From Nigrospora sphaerica (taxonomy: Eukaryota > Ascomycota > Sordariomycetes > Amphisphaeriales > Apiosporaceae), in contig JAGVVL010000009.1 in NCBI GenBank assembly GCA_018287875.1, positions 3,968,001-4,032,000 on the forward strand: a stretch of 64,000 nucleotides of DNA, written 5' to 3'. The notes below the pieces were generated by a model, which saw only the letters and a list, made by a program, of their open reading frames with translations, did not search any database and had not been told where the DNA came from. The position numbers and the translations under genes are program-made. Positions 33,352-43,659 of the stretch are shown here, piece after piece; within the stretch, counting starts at the first letter, position 1; every line of letters begins with the position of its first letter.

Positions 33352-35586
33352 ATGGCTTCCGAGCAGCTGACGCCCAAATTCTATGCGTCTCTGCTCCAGG
33401 AATGGCTCCAAACCTGCAACGAGTGCCACGGGAACAGATGCCATACAACAAAGCCCATCTCCGAGAGACCGGAGCACAGCGTCCCGGAATGGGTCATTGA
33501 TACGCAGAAAGACTGTATCGTTCCCGGGAGCAGCGTCGAGGCATACGTGGCGCTGAGCTACGTGTGGCAGTCTCCTGGCAGGACATCAGCGCCCACCGCG
33601 GAGCGGCTCATGCTGCAGAAGGCCAACCTGGACAACTTCCGCAGGCCCGGTTACCTCGACGTTCGCATCTTGGCCGGGGCTCCGGCCGTGGTTAAGGACG
33701 CGATCGACCTCGTCAAGCTCTCCGGGTTGCGATATCTCTGGATTGATTGCCTGTGCATCGTCCAGTACGACGAAACGACCAGGGTCCGCGTCGGTCTCAT
33801 GAACGAAATCTACTCGGGGGCCTACTTGACCATCGTGGCAGCTGCCCAAAGCGAAGGTCTTTATGGATCCCATTTCGACCCTGATATGTACTATCGAGGA
33901 GCCTTCTACCCTTGGAACGCGCAAGAGAGTACCCTGTGTGTGCAGAAGCTCCATGGCGGCCTTCTCGGTTCTTACTGGGCTTCGCGTGGATGGACCTTCC
34001 AGGAGCAGCTTCTTTCTAAGCGCTCACTAATATTCATGAACGAAGTTTGCTTCTGGGAGTGCGAGACCGAGATATGGTGCCCAAGCAAGGCTGGGAACCA
34101 AAGTGACGCTAGGACCCCCACTGCATCACGCCAACGTCGACTTGCGACAAACAGCGATCTGAAAAAGCATCGAGAAATACACCCGCTCGAGGTGAAGGCT
34201 ATGTGGGGAAATACAATTTCACGGTGGGACCTTGCCGCCTCGTCTCCCATCGCGGATTTCGGGATCTTTGTTGAGTTGGTGTGTCGATACAGCAATCGAA
34301 GCCTCACGTATGACCAAGACACGATCCCGGCCTTTTCGGGCGTCCTCGACGCATTCACGAAGCATAGCTTCCCCGGTGGATTCATCTGCGGCCTGCCCTC
34401 CCTGTTCCTCGACTCGGCTCTTATCTGGCAGCCTCTCCTCAAAGCACGACGGCGGTCCGCGGTTACAGGAGTCGACAACATTGCCCCGGCTTCACCACTT
34501 CCGTCGTGGTCGTGGGTTGGCTGGCAGTGCCTCCTGGACCCGGCGAGCCTCGAGAGCGGAGAGAGCTACGCTGTGCCGGAGCTTGATGCCTGTACCACTG
34601 AAAAGTCGGTTGACTGGAGCATTTTGACCGAAGATGGGCTTCTTCATCCGATCGAGGAACCAGGGATACTACAGAGGTTGATAACACTCAGCAAAACCAA
34701 CCCACACGGCTTTCTACCTACAGGATGGTCGAGCAAGACTTATGAACACACGTGGAACACCAATCCCCTGAACTATAAAAAAGACGACAACATGCCTGGC
34801 GTGGTGCGAAGGTCGCCAACATCTCGCACCTATGGCACCAGATCATGGGAAAGAGCAGGCATTCGCTTGGTAGATACAGATCTTGCCGAACCGGAGGATA
34901 TCTCGAGAGTATTCAAGTGGTTCGTGCATGACAGTCAGCCGGGAATCCCCTACCGATACCCACTGCCGCCACGCGAGACCGACTCCGACGGCAGGACTGA
35001 AGCGAACGAGGCGTTACTATCGTGCATTACGACTAAGGCCACTCTACGAGTCTGCGAGGTTCTCACCGCCACTTCGACTCAAATAAGACATAGAGAAGCG
35101 AAATGCAGGTTTTCTGTCTCAATTCGTGGAACAGAAGTCTATCAATTTTCACCTAGCCTTCAGGAATACTGTCCGGTACTTACTCTGGAAGATGCTGCAG
35201 GAAATTGGGCGGGAATAATGCAAATCATGGATGGTGAGACAACCGTTCAGCCCAAAGTCGATCTAGAAATGATCGCCATCTCAACAGGCAGTATGCCTCA
35301 GGCGAAGATCACCAGGACTTACCCGGGTGCTGTCGGTATAAGAAGAACTTGGCACCGCGAAAGAGAAGGATACATCAGGGAAAACGTGCTCTACAGCGGC
35401 TATAGTGGCAGAAGGGATAAGATTCCTATGGCAACGAACGCGAATCATGGTCGTCGCTGGTATTTCTACAATGTTCTTTGGGTCGAAGCTATAGACGGCA
35501 TTATGTACAGAAAGGCGGCGGGGCGAGTTTCGAAAGAGATCTGGGAGCAAACGTGCGGGGAGCCGGTAAGAATCGTGCTTGGCTAG
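33352..35586 (+). CDS. Heterokaryon incompatibility (HET) domain protein
   Basis: A single exon of 744 residues from the ATG in GGCGCCATGGC. The HET domain motifs occur in order: YVALSYVWQ (about 64-72), LSGLRYLWIDCLCIVQ (about 123-138), MNEIYSGAYLTIVAA (about 152-166) and SRGWTFQEQLLSKRSLIF (about 210-227). A later WSWVGW segment matches the usual downstream part. HET proteins trigger programmed cell death after fusion of unlike strains; many fungal HET genes have no known partner. The frame is intact. No NACHT or repeat domain is attached. A short CxxC-rich start (CNECHGNRCH) precedes the HET domain. Confidence 0.93.
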   Translation: MASEQLTPKFYASLLQEWLQTCNECHGNRCHTTKPISERPEHSVPEWVIDTQKDCIVPGSSVEAYVALSYVWQSPGRTSAPTAERLMLQKANLDNFRRPGYLDVRILAGAPAVVKDAIDLVKLSGLRYLWIDCLCIVQYDETTRVRVGLMNEIYSGAYLTIVAAAQSEGLYGSHFDPDMYYRGAFYPWNAQESTLCVQKLHGGLLGSYWASRGWTFQEQLLSKRSLIFMNEVCFWECETEIWCPSKAGNQSDARTPTASRQRRLATNSDLKKHREIHPLEVKAMWGNTISRWDLAASSPIADFGIFVELVCRYSNRSLTYDQDTIPAFSGVLDAFTKHSFPGGFICGLPSLFLDSALIWQPLLKARRRSAVTGVDNIAPASPLPSWSWVGWQCLLDPASLESGESYAVPELDACTTEKSVDWSILTEDGLLHPIEEPGILQRLITLSKTNPHGFLPTGWSSKTYEHTWNTNPLNYKKDDNMPGVVRRSPTSRTYGTRSWERAGIRLVDTDLAEPEDISRVFKWFVHDSQPGIPYRYPLPPRETDSDGRTEANEALLSCITTKATLRVCEVLTATSTQIRHREAKCRFSVSIRGTEVYQFSPSLQEYCPVLTLEDAAGNWAGIMQIMDGETTVQPKVDLEMIAISTGSMPQAKITRTYPGAVGIRRTWHREREGYIRENVLYSGYSGRRDKIPMATNANHGRRWYFYNVLWVEAIDGIMYRKAAGRVSKEIWEQTCGEPVRIVLG

Positions 35587-36997
35587 GCTTTCAAACGCGG
35601 TTGATTCTTTCAATACGTTACCAGCCTCCCCTAATATCTTCCCAGAAATTATTGGTGGTGGAAATGCTCAGATCTTCAACCGGACAGGTACTTAGAAGCG
35701 ACACGAAAACTAGCCGAGCACCTTATCAAGCTAAAGGTGCCGAAACTCGAGAGCAAATAGTTAAAGGCGCAAGCAACGGGGATACACAAGTCTAAAACCG
35801 TTACGGAAGGTCCAAAGAGCTACGAAAGCCCTTTTGCAAGCAGCGATTTCCATATGCTCGACAGGCTCCTACCAGAAGTAGTCCAACTCGTCTTCGCGTA
35901 TCTACCCTTTACACACGTCCCCCCGAGCCAAACTCCCGATTCTGCGGGGTTTCGCCCTTTAAAAGAGCCCATACGCGAGCGGTACGACAGTGAACAGTTC
36001 CCGATGCCGCGGGCCCCCCTTTGAAGAACGCTTTGTAGGAACCACCGCCCAAGTCCCCATAGGTGGTTCGCCCCCCCGCGCGTCCAGCGGCTTCCGAGGG
36101 GACGTGAGGGGCCAATGTGGAATCCCCCTGTGTCGCAGGGTGCTAACGCCTAAATAGGCCGCGGCCCGTGACGCCACAGCGGTGCGGCGGCCTCGCCCCC
36201 ATGCAAAAGTGCTCGCGGCCCGGGCCGGCCTTTTACAGACTGCCTGCCACGCAGTCAGCGACGTTGTGGCACTTCGTGTTCGAGCCGAGAGATTTAGGGG
36301 ACACATCCGGGGGAAAGGCCTGCAGAGCACGTCGTCTGTTTTCGGGGTTGTGGTTTTGCGGGCTGGATGAGGGGGGTAGCTGGATTCGCTGACAGGGAGG
36401 GATGCCATACGCGCAGATGGAAGCGGGGGGAGAGGGGGGCGGGAATCCGGCAGTGAGAATAAGCAAAGAGCCTAGAAATGTTAGCGTGGATGGTGGTAAG
36501 GGGGGAGGATGGGTTATAGACGGCATGTCATTGACGATATCATCCAACGTCTTTCCCGGTTATGCGGGGCAGTGCTATCCTGTACGTACAAGAGTGGTCT
36601 AACAAAGATAAAACCAATAAGCGAACACCTCGCCAAAGCGTGCCGTCCTCCAGACAAACCTCTCTTCCCCCGTCTTCGATCTCTCGCTCTCGTTCCCCAA
36701 CGCTCCCTCTTTGCGCGCCCAACCGCCCCCAAGCGAAGTCCCCAGCCCTTCGTCCACCGCAAGTTGTTGAGACCCACCCACTGTTGGTAAAGCCCGCTGT
36801 GTCTACGTCCGATCGCGAGACGGCTTCACCTCCTCTCTCTCCCCTCTCCCTCAAGCGCGCGAGGACAGTGTTAGGCCCTGTAGGGAGGGCAAGGACAGCC
36901 TCCTAAGATGAGGCAGTGGCGGCATTGGCGCATTGTCGGCGATACTTGTATATCCAAAATAGCGTGGGCTTTTTCGCTCTGTGCAGCCCGTGCGGGC
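35587..36997. other. Intergenic, about 1.4 kb
   Basis: Contains CT-rich stretches (36640-36860) that open several overlapping ORFs. No motifs seen. Confidence 0.55.
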
Positions 36998-37985
36998 CTA
37001 TTTCTCCTCCACGCTCCCCCTGGCGAACAAAACCAGCAGGAACACGAACAAGGCGCCCGCCAGCCAAGGGCAGGCCCGGATACACGCCCTCTTGGTGACG
37101 CGCTTTCCGGTGGCGTAGTTCCGCAGTTCATGCTCGGCCGCCTCATTGACGCGCGGGAAGGGGACGTCGGGGACGGGGCGGTCGAGAAAGGCGCAGAGGG
37201 GTTCCCAGCCGTCACCGAGGCGGTACTCGAGCCGACGGTGGGCCGGGACGGTGGCGCGGACGCGGCGGTAGTAGTCGCGGTAGCCGTTTCGAAGGCGGCG
37301 CGGGTCGCGTAGCTCGCGCCCATTGTGCGCGCCGAAGCCACCGAGCAGGATCTTGCGCACGGCGGCCACAACGGGCACCACGTGCATGAAAACGTCATTG
37401 ATGTGCATGAAGATGGGCCCTGCGACCCCCCGCTGGAAGCTCGGGAGCCAGCTTTCGGTGTCGCGCTCGACCACGACGACGCGCGCGTCCGGATACGCCT
37501 CGATCAGCGCCTCGGCGAACAGGCTGCCGATGTCGGTTACGGCGTCGTAGGCTACGGAGCCGCGTGCAAAAGTCAGTACCTTCTTATCACGGGGTTTCGT
37601 ACAAGCATGCGCCTTGGGAGCCCCAAGGGGCCCTAAAAGAAGGGGAAACAGGAGTAACGGGACTATGAAGCGAAGGACCCGTGCCACAGGAGGCAATAGA
37701 GAACACCGAGAGTTGCTTACGCCCTAAGAGGCGGTCCCATTCTTCCCGGCTCCAGTGGGCGCGCCGCTGCTTTCGATCGCGTCGCGCCCCTGGCACGTCC
37801 GGCCACGCCGCCTCGGCCGCTTCTTCCCACATGCCCCAATGCGTGCTGTCGTCGGCGGGTATGTCGTGGCCGTGATGTGCCCGTAGCCCCAGTATTTCGT
37901 AGGCCCGGGCCATCGATGCCGTACCCGTCCGGTACATGCCCGCGTTGATGACCGTGAGGCCTTGGGGTTCCTTTGCTTCGTCCAT
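36998..37985 (-). CDS. Sulfotransferase-like P-loop protein with C-terminal membrane segment
   Basis: Exons are 37985-37721 and 37551-36998 (169-bp intron, GTAAGC..GTAG), giving 272 residues. The N-terminus has the nucleotide-sulfate P-loop (VINAGMYRTGTASMARAYEILG), then WDRLLGPYDAVTDIGSLF across the splice junction. PDARVVVVERDTESW and YRRVRATVPAHRRLEYRLGDGWEPLCAFLDRPVPD follow, all typical of the fungal sulfotransferase family (PF17784 type). A hydrophobic helix near the end (LAGALFVFLLVLF) predicts a tail anchor. Homologues are often misnamed NAD-dependent epimerases. The substrate is unknown. A 25-base poly-T tract lies 9 nt before the ATG. Confidence 0.85.
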
Positions 37986-37994
37986 TGCTACGGC

Positions 37995-38019
37995 AAAAAA
38001 AAAAAAAAAAAAAAAAAAA
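37995..38019. repeat. A25 homopolymer (T25 on the gene strand)
   Basis: Twenty-five A residues on the plus strand. On the minus strand this is a pyrimidine tract followed by GCCGTAG and then the ATG of the sulfotransferase-like gene. Confidence 0.95.
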
Positions 38020-38471
38020 GAAAAACCGGTGGTTGAGCCTGGTCGACGCTGAGACTTCGATCCAATGAGCGCGCTACTGCTTTTTGACATTCATTCCCTT
38101 TGCCAAAAATTGGGTAAAGAAGATGAAAGCGAAAGTATACTCTCAACTCGTCGAGGTTTGTAGAAATTGTGACTCGGTTGAAGTTGTGGCCCAGGTGAAA
38201 ACACCGCGCCAGATGCCTACCTAAGCAGCAATCAGCGTCGTCGTAGTTTGTATCATGGACTTCCCTTGGCGGAATGAGCAGTCGTAAGACGATCCATTGC
38301 GCCGTCAGCGTGACGAATCCCGGCCAAGGCGGTTAAAGTGGTGCAATTTCCGAGATGTATCCCTTGCGTGAAGCGCTCTATTGTAGAGCACATCCTCTAT
38401 CGTGTACCTATGAACGTAGGGGTATCAGGTGAATGTGTCCGCCAAGGCGATCTAGTACTGGCTGTGTCCTA
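38020..38471. other. Intergenic
   Basis: Upstream region of the sulfotransferase-like gene and 3' flank of the glutamine-synthetase-like gene. No gene seen. Confidence 0.6.
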
Positions 38472-40240
38472 TCACACCGCTTCGATGTATCGCTTGATCT
38501 CCCATTCGGTAACAGCCTCGTCCCAGACCTGCAGCGAGTAAGCATGAAAACTCCGACAAGAAAAGTCCGTGATGAGAGGCATGTTGGCCCGGCACGAAAA
38601 GCCCGAACCGAAAAGCCCGGCGCAGACGCCCCGGCATCAAAAGCCCGGCGAGAAAGCCCGGGACTAAGAGCCTGGAGCAAAAGCCCCCAGCTTGAAAAGG
38701 CCGGGCGCAAGTCGTCCGGTTCCAAAGGACCGGTATGAAAAGTCCGGGCGCGATATGCATGCGACTGGCGGGGGAAGGAATATCACTCACCCGAATCTCG
38801 TGCCGCCGCGTACCGCCAAAGTGGTCCACAAATTCGTCACCAAACACCTCCCTAGCAATGCTGTCCTTGGCCATAAACACATCGGTCGCCTCCTTCAGGC
38901 TCTTGGCCAGACGCGCGCCCTTATCTGACGCGCCACCCACGTCGTCGCCTTTGCCAAGAGGTGGTACGGAGATTTCGAGTTTCTTCTCGATGCCCCGCCA
39001 CCCCAGGCCCATCAAGGCAGCCATCACGTAGTGAGGGTTGGCATCGGCTCCGGGAACCCGGAGTTCGAACCGCGTCGCGCCAGGCTTGGCCGTAGGTGGC
39101 GCGATCAGGCGGATAGAGGCCGCACGGTGCTCCAAGCCCCAAGAAACCGTCACCGGAGCCCAGAAATTCTCCACCAAGCGCTTATATGAGTTGATCGTAG
39201 GAGCCAGCATGGGCATCACATAAGGCAGGCCTTCGAGCAGGCCCGCAAGGAAATGCCGTCCCATGTCACTCAGGTACGCGAGATCGGGGTACGGGGGGTT
39301 TGGGTCCTTCTCCTCGCGCACAAAGAGGTTCTTGCCGTCGGCGTCCACGATGGAGAAGTGGGTGTGGCCGCTGTTGCCCGGCAGGCCTGACCGTGGCTTG
39401 GCCATGAAGCAGGGCACAATGTTGTACTTGGTCGCGACCGACTTGACGACGTACTTGAACATACTGACCCGGTCGGCCATCTCGCCGACCTGGCCGAACT
39501 CAAGGGCGGCCTCGTAGACTCCGGGCCCGCTCTCGGTGTGCCAGCCCTCGATGTCGCAGTTGAAGGCGGCGCACGTGTCAAAAATCTCGTAGTAATAGTC
39601 TTTGTTGTGCACCGGGCGCGTGATGCTGTAGCCGAACATACCCTCCGTCAGCGAAGGAAGGTCCTCGGCGCGGTTGTTCTGCAGGAACGCGGCCGGGCTC
39701 GTCTCGTTGTCCGGAATCTTAAACTGGAAGAATTCCAGCTCGCCTGCCCAGAGGTCAAGGTTAGCGCATTGTGGCGGGTAGGCGCGGGGCCGCGAGCCAA
39801 GGGAGGGTCGTACCGCCGGCCATGCCATCGAGGTTTTTAGCCTTCAGCTTGTCCAATTGCAGTTTCAGCAAGCTTCGCGGGTCGGCCGGGATGGGTTTCT
39901 GGGTGTCGGGATCGACGAAGTTGAGCAGGAAGAAGGGGCAGTTGTTCTCCCAGGGAATGCGCCGGAACGTCCTGAGGTCGATCTCGGCTAAGACGTCGTG
40001 ATAGCCGTTCTCCTTGTTGCTGACCTTGAGCTCCTCGATGTAAAGCGAGTCGTGCATGTCCCAGCCGAAAATGACGGAGCAGAAGCCCAGGCCCGACTTT
40101 GCGACCGAGAGGAACTTCTTCTTGGAGACGATCTTGCCGCGCAGGATGCCATCGACGTCAATGCCGGCCAGCTTGACCTTGTTGTCATCCTTGAGCAGCT
40201 CCGGTAGCGTCTCCAGCGTGATATTCTGTGGTGTCGCCAT
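38472..40240 (-). CDS. Glutamine-synthetase-like ligase
   Basis: Exons are 40240-39814, 39743-38791 and 38528-38472 (introns 70 and 262 bp), giving 478 residues. The GS beta-grasp part (KLAGIDVDGILRGK, CSVIFGWDMHDS) is followed by the catalytic domain: MFGYS, EIEGWHTESGPG-like FNCDIEGWHTESGPGVYEAAL, KPRSGLPGNSGHTHFS, SWGLEHRAASIRLI and RFELRVPGADANPHYVMAA. The last small exon completes the standard C-terminus (VWDEAVTEWEIKRYIEAV). The family makes gamma-glutamyl amides; fungal members of this size resemble the C-terminal half of FluG and gamma-glutamyl ligases, not primary GS. No targeting signal is seen. The gene diverges from a short-chain dehydrogenase gene. The second intron is unusual (listed separately). 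Confidence 0.9.
38555..38757. repeat. Degenerate AAAAGCCCGG repeats inside an intron
   Basis: At least eight copies of a word close to AAAAGCCCGG at spacings of roughly 12-40 bp fill most of the second intron of the GS-like gene. Confidence 0.75.
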
Positions 40241-42116
40241 ACTGAAGGGGGACGGCTGTGTCTCGCGCTCGGTGGGTTTACAGGCGGGGAGGGCGAGGCA
40301 GGAAGTTCTCAAGACCAGGGAGGTAATGAGCGGGACAGGCCGAGGCGGGAACGGGAGTGCCAGGGACGAAACAAGAACAAGACGAGACGGCCCAACAACA
40401 AACAGCGTACCTAGTGCGGGATGGAGGGAATAGCCAAATGTTGTTCGAAGAAGACGGTGAACCTTGAATAGAGCAGGCCGCCCTGCTCACGCGCGTTCTT
40501 TCATCCCCCCAAGGAAACGGAGGCGCTGGAATGACGTGGGGCATCGACCTGGAACTAGCGGGCTGATATCATTGGGGCATCGTGCGGGGGTAACAGCTGC
40601 GATAAGAGAGCCCTCCTGCCCCTCGTATCCTGGAGCTGCTGGACGCGTAGCTACAACTAACACATGGATGGCATAGTGTGACCGGTTGGTCCATATCAGA
40701 CCCTGGTCTTCGGCCGAGTCGTGTGATCCGGATCTGCGATTCCATCGGCCACGACCCTGGCTTTTTCAGCAGACTGGTATCGTTCGAATGACTTGTTTGG
40801 GTTATTGGTCAAGCGACCTAGCTAGGTTACCAAAGCGTATCGGAGCATAGCAGGAAGCTTTGACCGCGCTGGACCCCGAAAAGCAGCTGGGATGAGGCGT
40901 CACAGTAGCAGCCGTCCGGTCTCCCAGGCGTCTTTTCTGCCGGCATGATGCCCTGTTCTCTCGCAACCCCTGACAGCCCCGTACCGTCGGACATGAGCGG
41001 ATTCTTTGTCTTCTCTGCCCGATCGGCCAAAGTCAATTAACCTTGGCCGTTGCCGGACACGTTCGAACCCGTACGATTAGAGGAAAGCAGAAACGGATCT
41101 CGGTGAATGCCGTCATCGCGGCGCAGGAAAGCCAATGAATGAGGAGGCGTAGGGTAGGCGGGGCTCGTGGTACGGCTGCACAGCATCCATCCAGAATGAG
41201 GTACGAATGCAGCGTCCGCCGCGACGCGACCGCTTGAGACTTCTCGGCCATGCACCCTGTAGGGCAAGTAAGTAGGTACATATCTACATATGCACATCGC
41301 GCAACCAACATCAGCCTTTGGGCAACACGACTGCATCCACGATCCATGCCCTATCGACGGAAGCCACACCCTCTCTCTCGCTCACGTGCTGACGAGCCAG
41401 CGCGTCCAGCCCCCATTTACCCGTCCCTGCCGCTATCGCCCAGCCCGGATGGAGCCTCCCCGCGGTTTCCATTACGATTCAATTACTCTCGTAATGACTG
41501 CCCGGAGAGAGTGCCGGAGCCTACGCCGACCCCGCAGCCGAAACTAGGACGACCAGTTCCCCGACGAACGATTCATGTCCGACCGACACGTGTACCCTTT
41601 TTTCCTTTGCTATCACGAAGCCCGGGATGTTTGGCATCGCTAGGGACTGGCGGTACCTGGCCAGCCTGATTGGAGTCTAGCCGCTGGTCCGTCCCTCTCC
41701 CCGATAAGGCGGCCAAAAAAGCAATGGGGTTAATCTACTTGCTTATCTCGCCCGCCGTTCTCGGACGGGTGCCCCTCCAATTGCCCCTCCATACATTCCA
41801 CCGTCCAGGGGGCCTCGCGGACCGCATAGCACCATGGGATACGGACCACGCGTGTGTTGGTTCCACGAAGCGGTCGGTTCAGTAGGGACCGTTCACGAGT
41901 GACGTGACGCAGTATTATCTCCGTAGCTACGTATTTCTAGTTCACTTGACTCATGCCTTTTTCCCAACCACCTGCCCGTCTCCTTGGCCTTCGCAACTCA
42001 TCTCTCGACTTCCCGCCAGCTGCTGTGCGCTTGCTTCCTTTCTCAACGACTTTGTTTGTCGCATCGTGATACCCCCCTGTTATATTTTCCGTACCTTCCA
42101 CAATCCCTTCCACACA
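40241..42116. other. Divergent intergenic region, 1.9 kb
   Basis: Separates the GS-like gene and the SDR gene, which are transcribed away from each other. Pyrimidine-rich sequence precedes the SDR ATG. Short ORFs at 41037-41669 lack motifs. Confidence 0.55.
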
Positions 42117-43141
42117 ATGAGCTCTGCAGGCCGTCTGTCCGGCAAGAATGCCGTCATCACTGGAGCCGCTGGGTAAGTTCCCGACCCCCGGAGGCAGCGA
42201 CCGAAGCAGCGTGGGCGATGAGAATGTAGGCCGTGCCGACTGACCAACGTCCTTGCACAGCGGCATTGGTCTTGAGACCTCGATCCTGTTTGCCAAGGAG
42301 GGCGCCAGCATCCTGATGACGGACATTTCCGCGCCCGCCCTCGAGAAGGCCAAGGCCAAGGTCCAGCAGCTGGTGCCCAACGCACCCCGCGTCGAGACCA
42401 AGGTGCGTGTTTTTCTATCCTCCTTCCCCCGGCGGCCCGCGCGGCCCGGCCATTCCGTACCGGCACTGACGATGCGCCCGGCGCCGGTAGGTCTGTGATG
42501 TTTCCAAGGAGGCGGACGTGCAGGCGGCCGTGGAGGCGCTCGACGCGTGGGGCGGGCTCGACGTCATCTTCAACAACGCGGGCATCATGCACGCGCAGGA
42601 CGACGACGCAGTGGGCACGCCCGAGAACATCTGGGACTTGACGATGAACATCAACGTCAAGGGCGTGTGGTTCGGGTGCAAGCACGCCGTGCTGGCGCTG
42701 CGGCGGCACAAGAAGGCCAAGGGCAGCATCATCAACACGGCGTCGGTGGTGGCGCTCGCCGGCTCGGCGACGCCGCAGCTCGCCTACACGGCCTCCAAGG
42801 GCGCCGTGCTCGCCCTCACGCGCGAGCTCGCCATCGTCCACGCCCGCGAGGGCTTCCGCTTCAACGCCCTCTGCCCCGCCCCCCTCAACACGCCCCTCCT
42901 CCAGGACTGGCTCGGCGACGACAAGCCCAAGCGCCTGCGCCGCGAGATCCACTTCCCCACCGGCCGCTTCGGCGAGGCCGTCGAGCAGGCCCACGCCGTC
43001 GTCTTCCTCGCCAGCGACGAGGCCAGCTTCGTCAACGGCCACGACATGGTCGTCGACGGCGGCATGACCAAGGCCTACGTCACCCCCGAGGGCCCCGCCA
43101 CCCAGCCGCCCACCAACAACGCTCTGAAGACCGAGTTGTAA
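42117..43141 (+). CDS. Short-chain dehydrogenase/reductase (classical SDR)
   Basis: Exons are 42117-42172, 42261-42402 and 42491-43141, giving 282 residues; all introns are GT..AG with consistent phases. The cofactor motif TGAAGGIG spans the first intron. The acidic residue after strand 2 (LMTDIS) suggests NAD(H) preference. NNAG, the catalytic Ser in NTASVVAL, and YTASK are all present. FPTGRFGEAVEQAHAVVFLASDEASFVNGHDMVVDGG is the usual C-terminal block. The function is an NAD-dependent alcohol/ketone oxidoreductase of unknown substrate. Divergence from the GS-like ligase hints at a shared pathway, but that is inference. Confidence 0.93.
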
Positions 43142-43659
43142 ACGACGATGACGACCGGGACGCCCTCCGCTTTTCTTTTCATCTGGGCCCTCCTCTTCGT
43201 TGGGGCTCCTCTCGGATTATGTGGAGAATGGAGTTGGTTGGCATTCATGTGTTTACCCCTGGGACCTTTGGCCCGGGTTCGATGGGTAGGCATCGACTGA
43301 GTTCTGCGTCATTTCTTGTCGGCCCGTGCGGCGGAGGCGGTTTGGATGCTGCGTAAATACCGTAAATGTCCGTATCAAAACACCGCCAAAAGCCCAGTCA
43401 TTTCTTCCGCATGCTTATGAGGAAAGGCGTGACGCAGTACCACGTAACGCCGGACGGGTCGTGAGTCCAGCTATAAGTATTGTGAAATGCATTGTTTTTG
43501 AGCTACGCCGTAGCCGAGTCCTTCGTTTCAACGCCGCCCGATGCTAATCAAAACAATATGCTACCGTTCTCAAAGCCTGGCCTCTCCTTATTCCGGCATA
43601 TACCCAGCGTACACTGTGTTTCCGGCCGTGGCCGCGGCGATCCGAGCTGCCACTGCGCG
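43142..43659. other. Convergent intergenic spacer
   Basis: 3' flanks of the SDR and methylisocitrate lyase genes. No gene recognised. Confidence 0.6.

Noticed and set aside
36562..36906. 114-codon Ser/Pro-rich ORF
   Set aside because: It follows CT-rich intergenic sequence and overlaps open frames on the other strand; no motif.
42080..43042. 320-codon minus-strand ORF
   Set aside because: Antisense shadow of the SDR gene.
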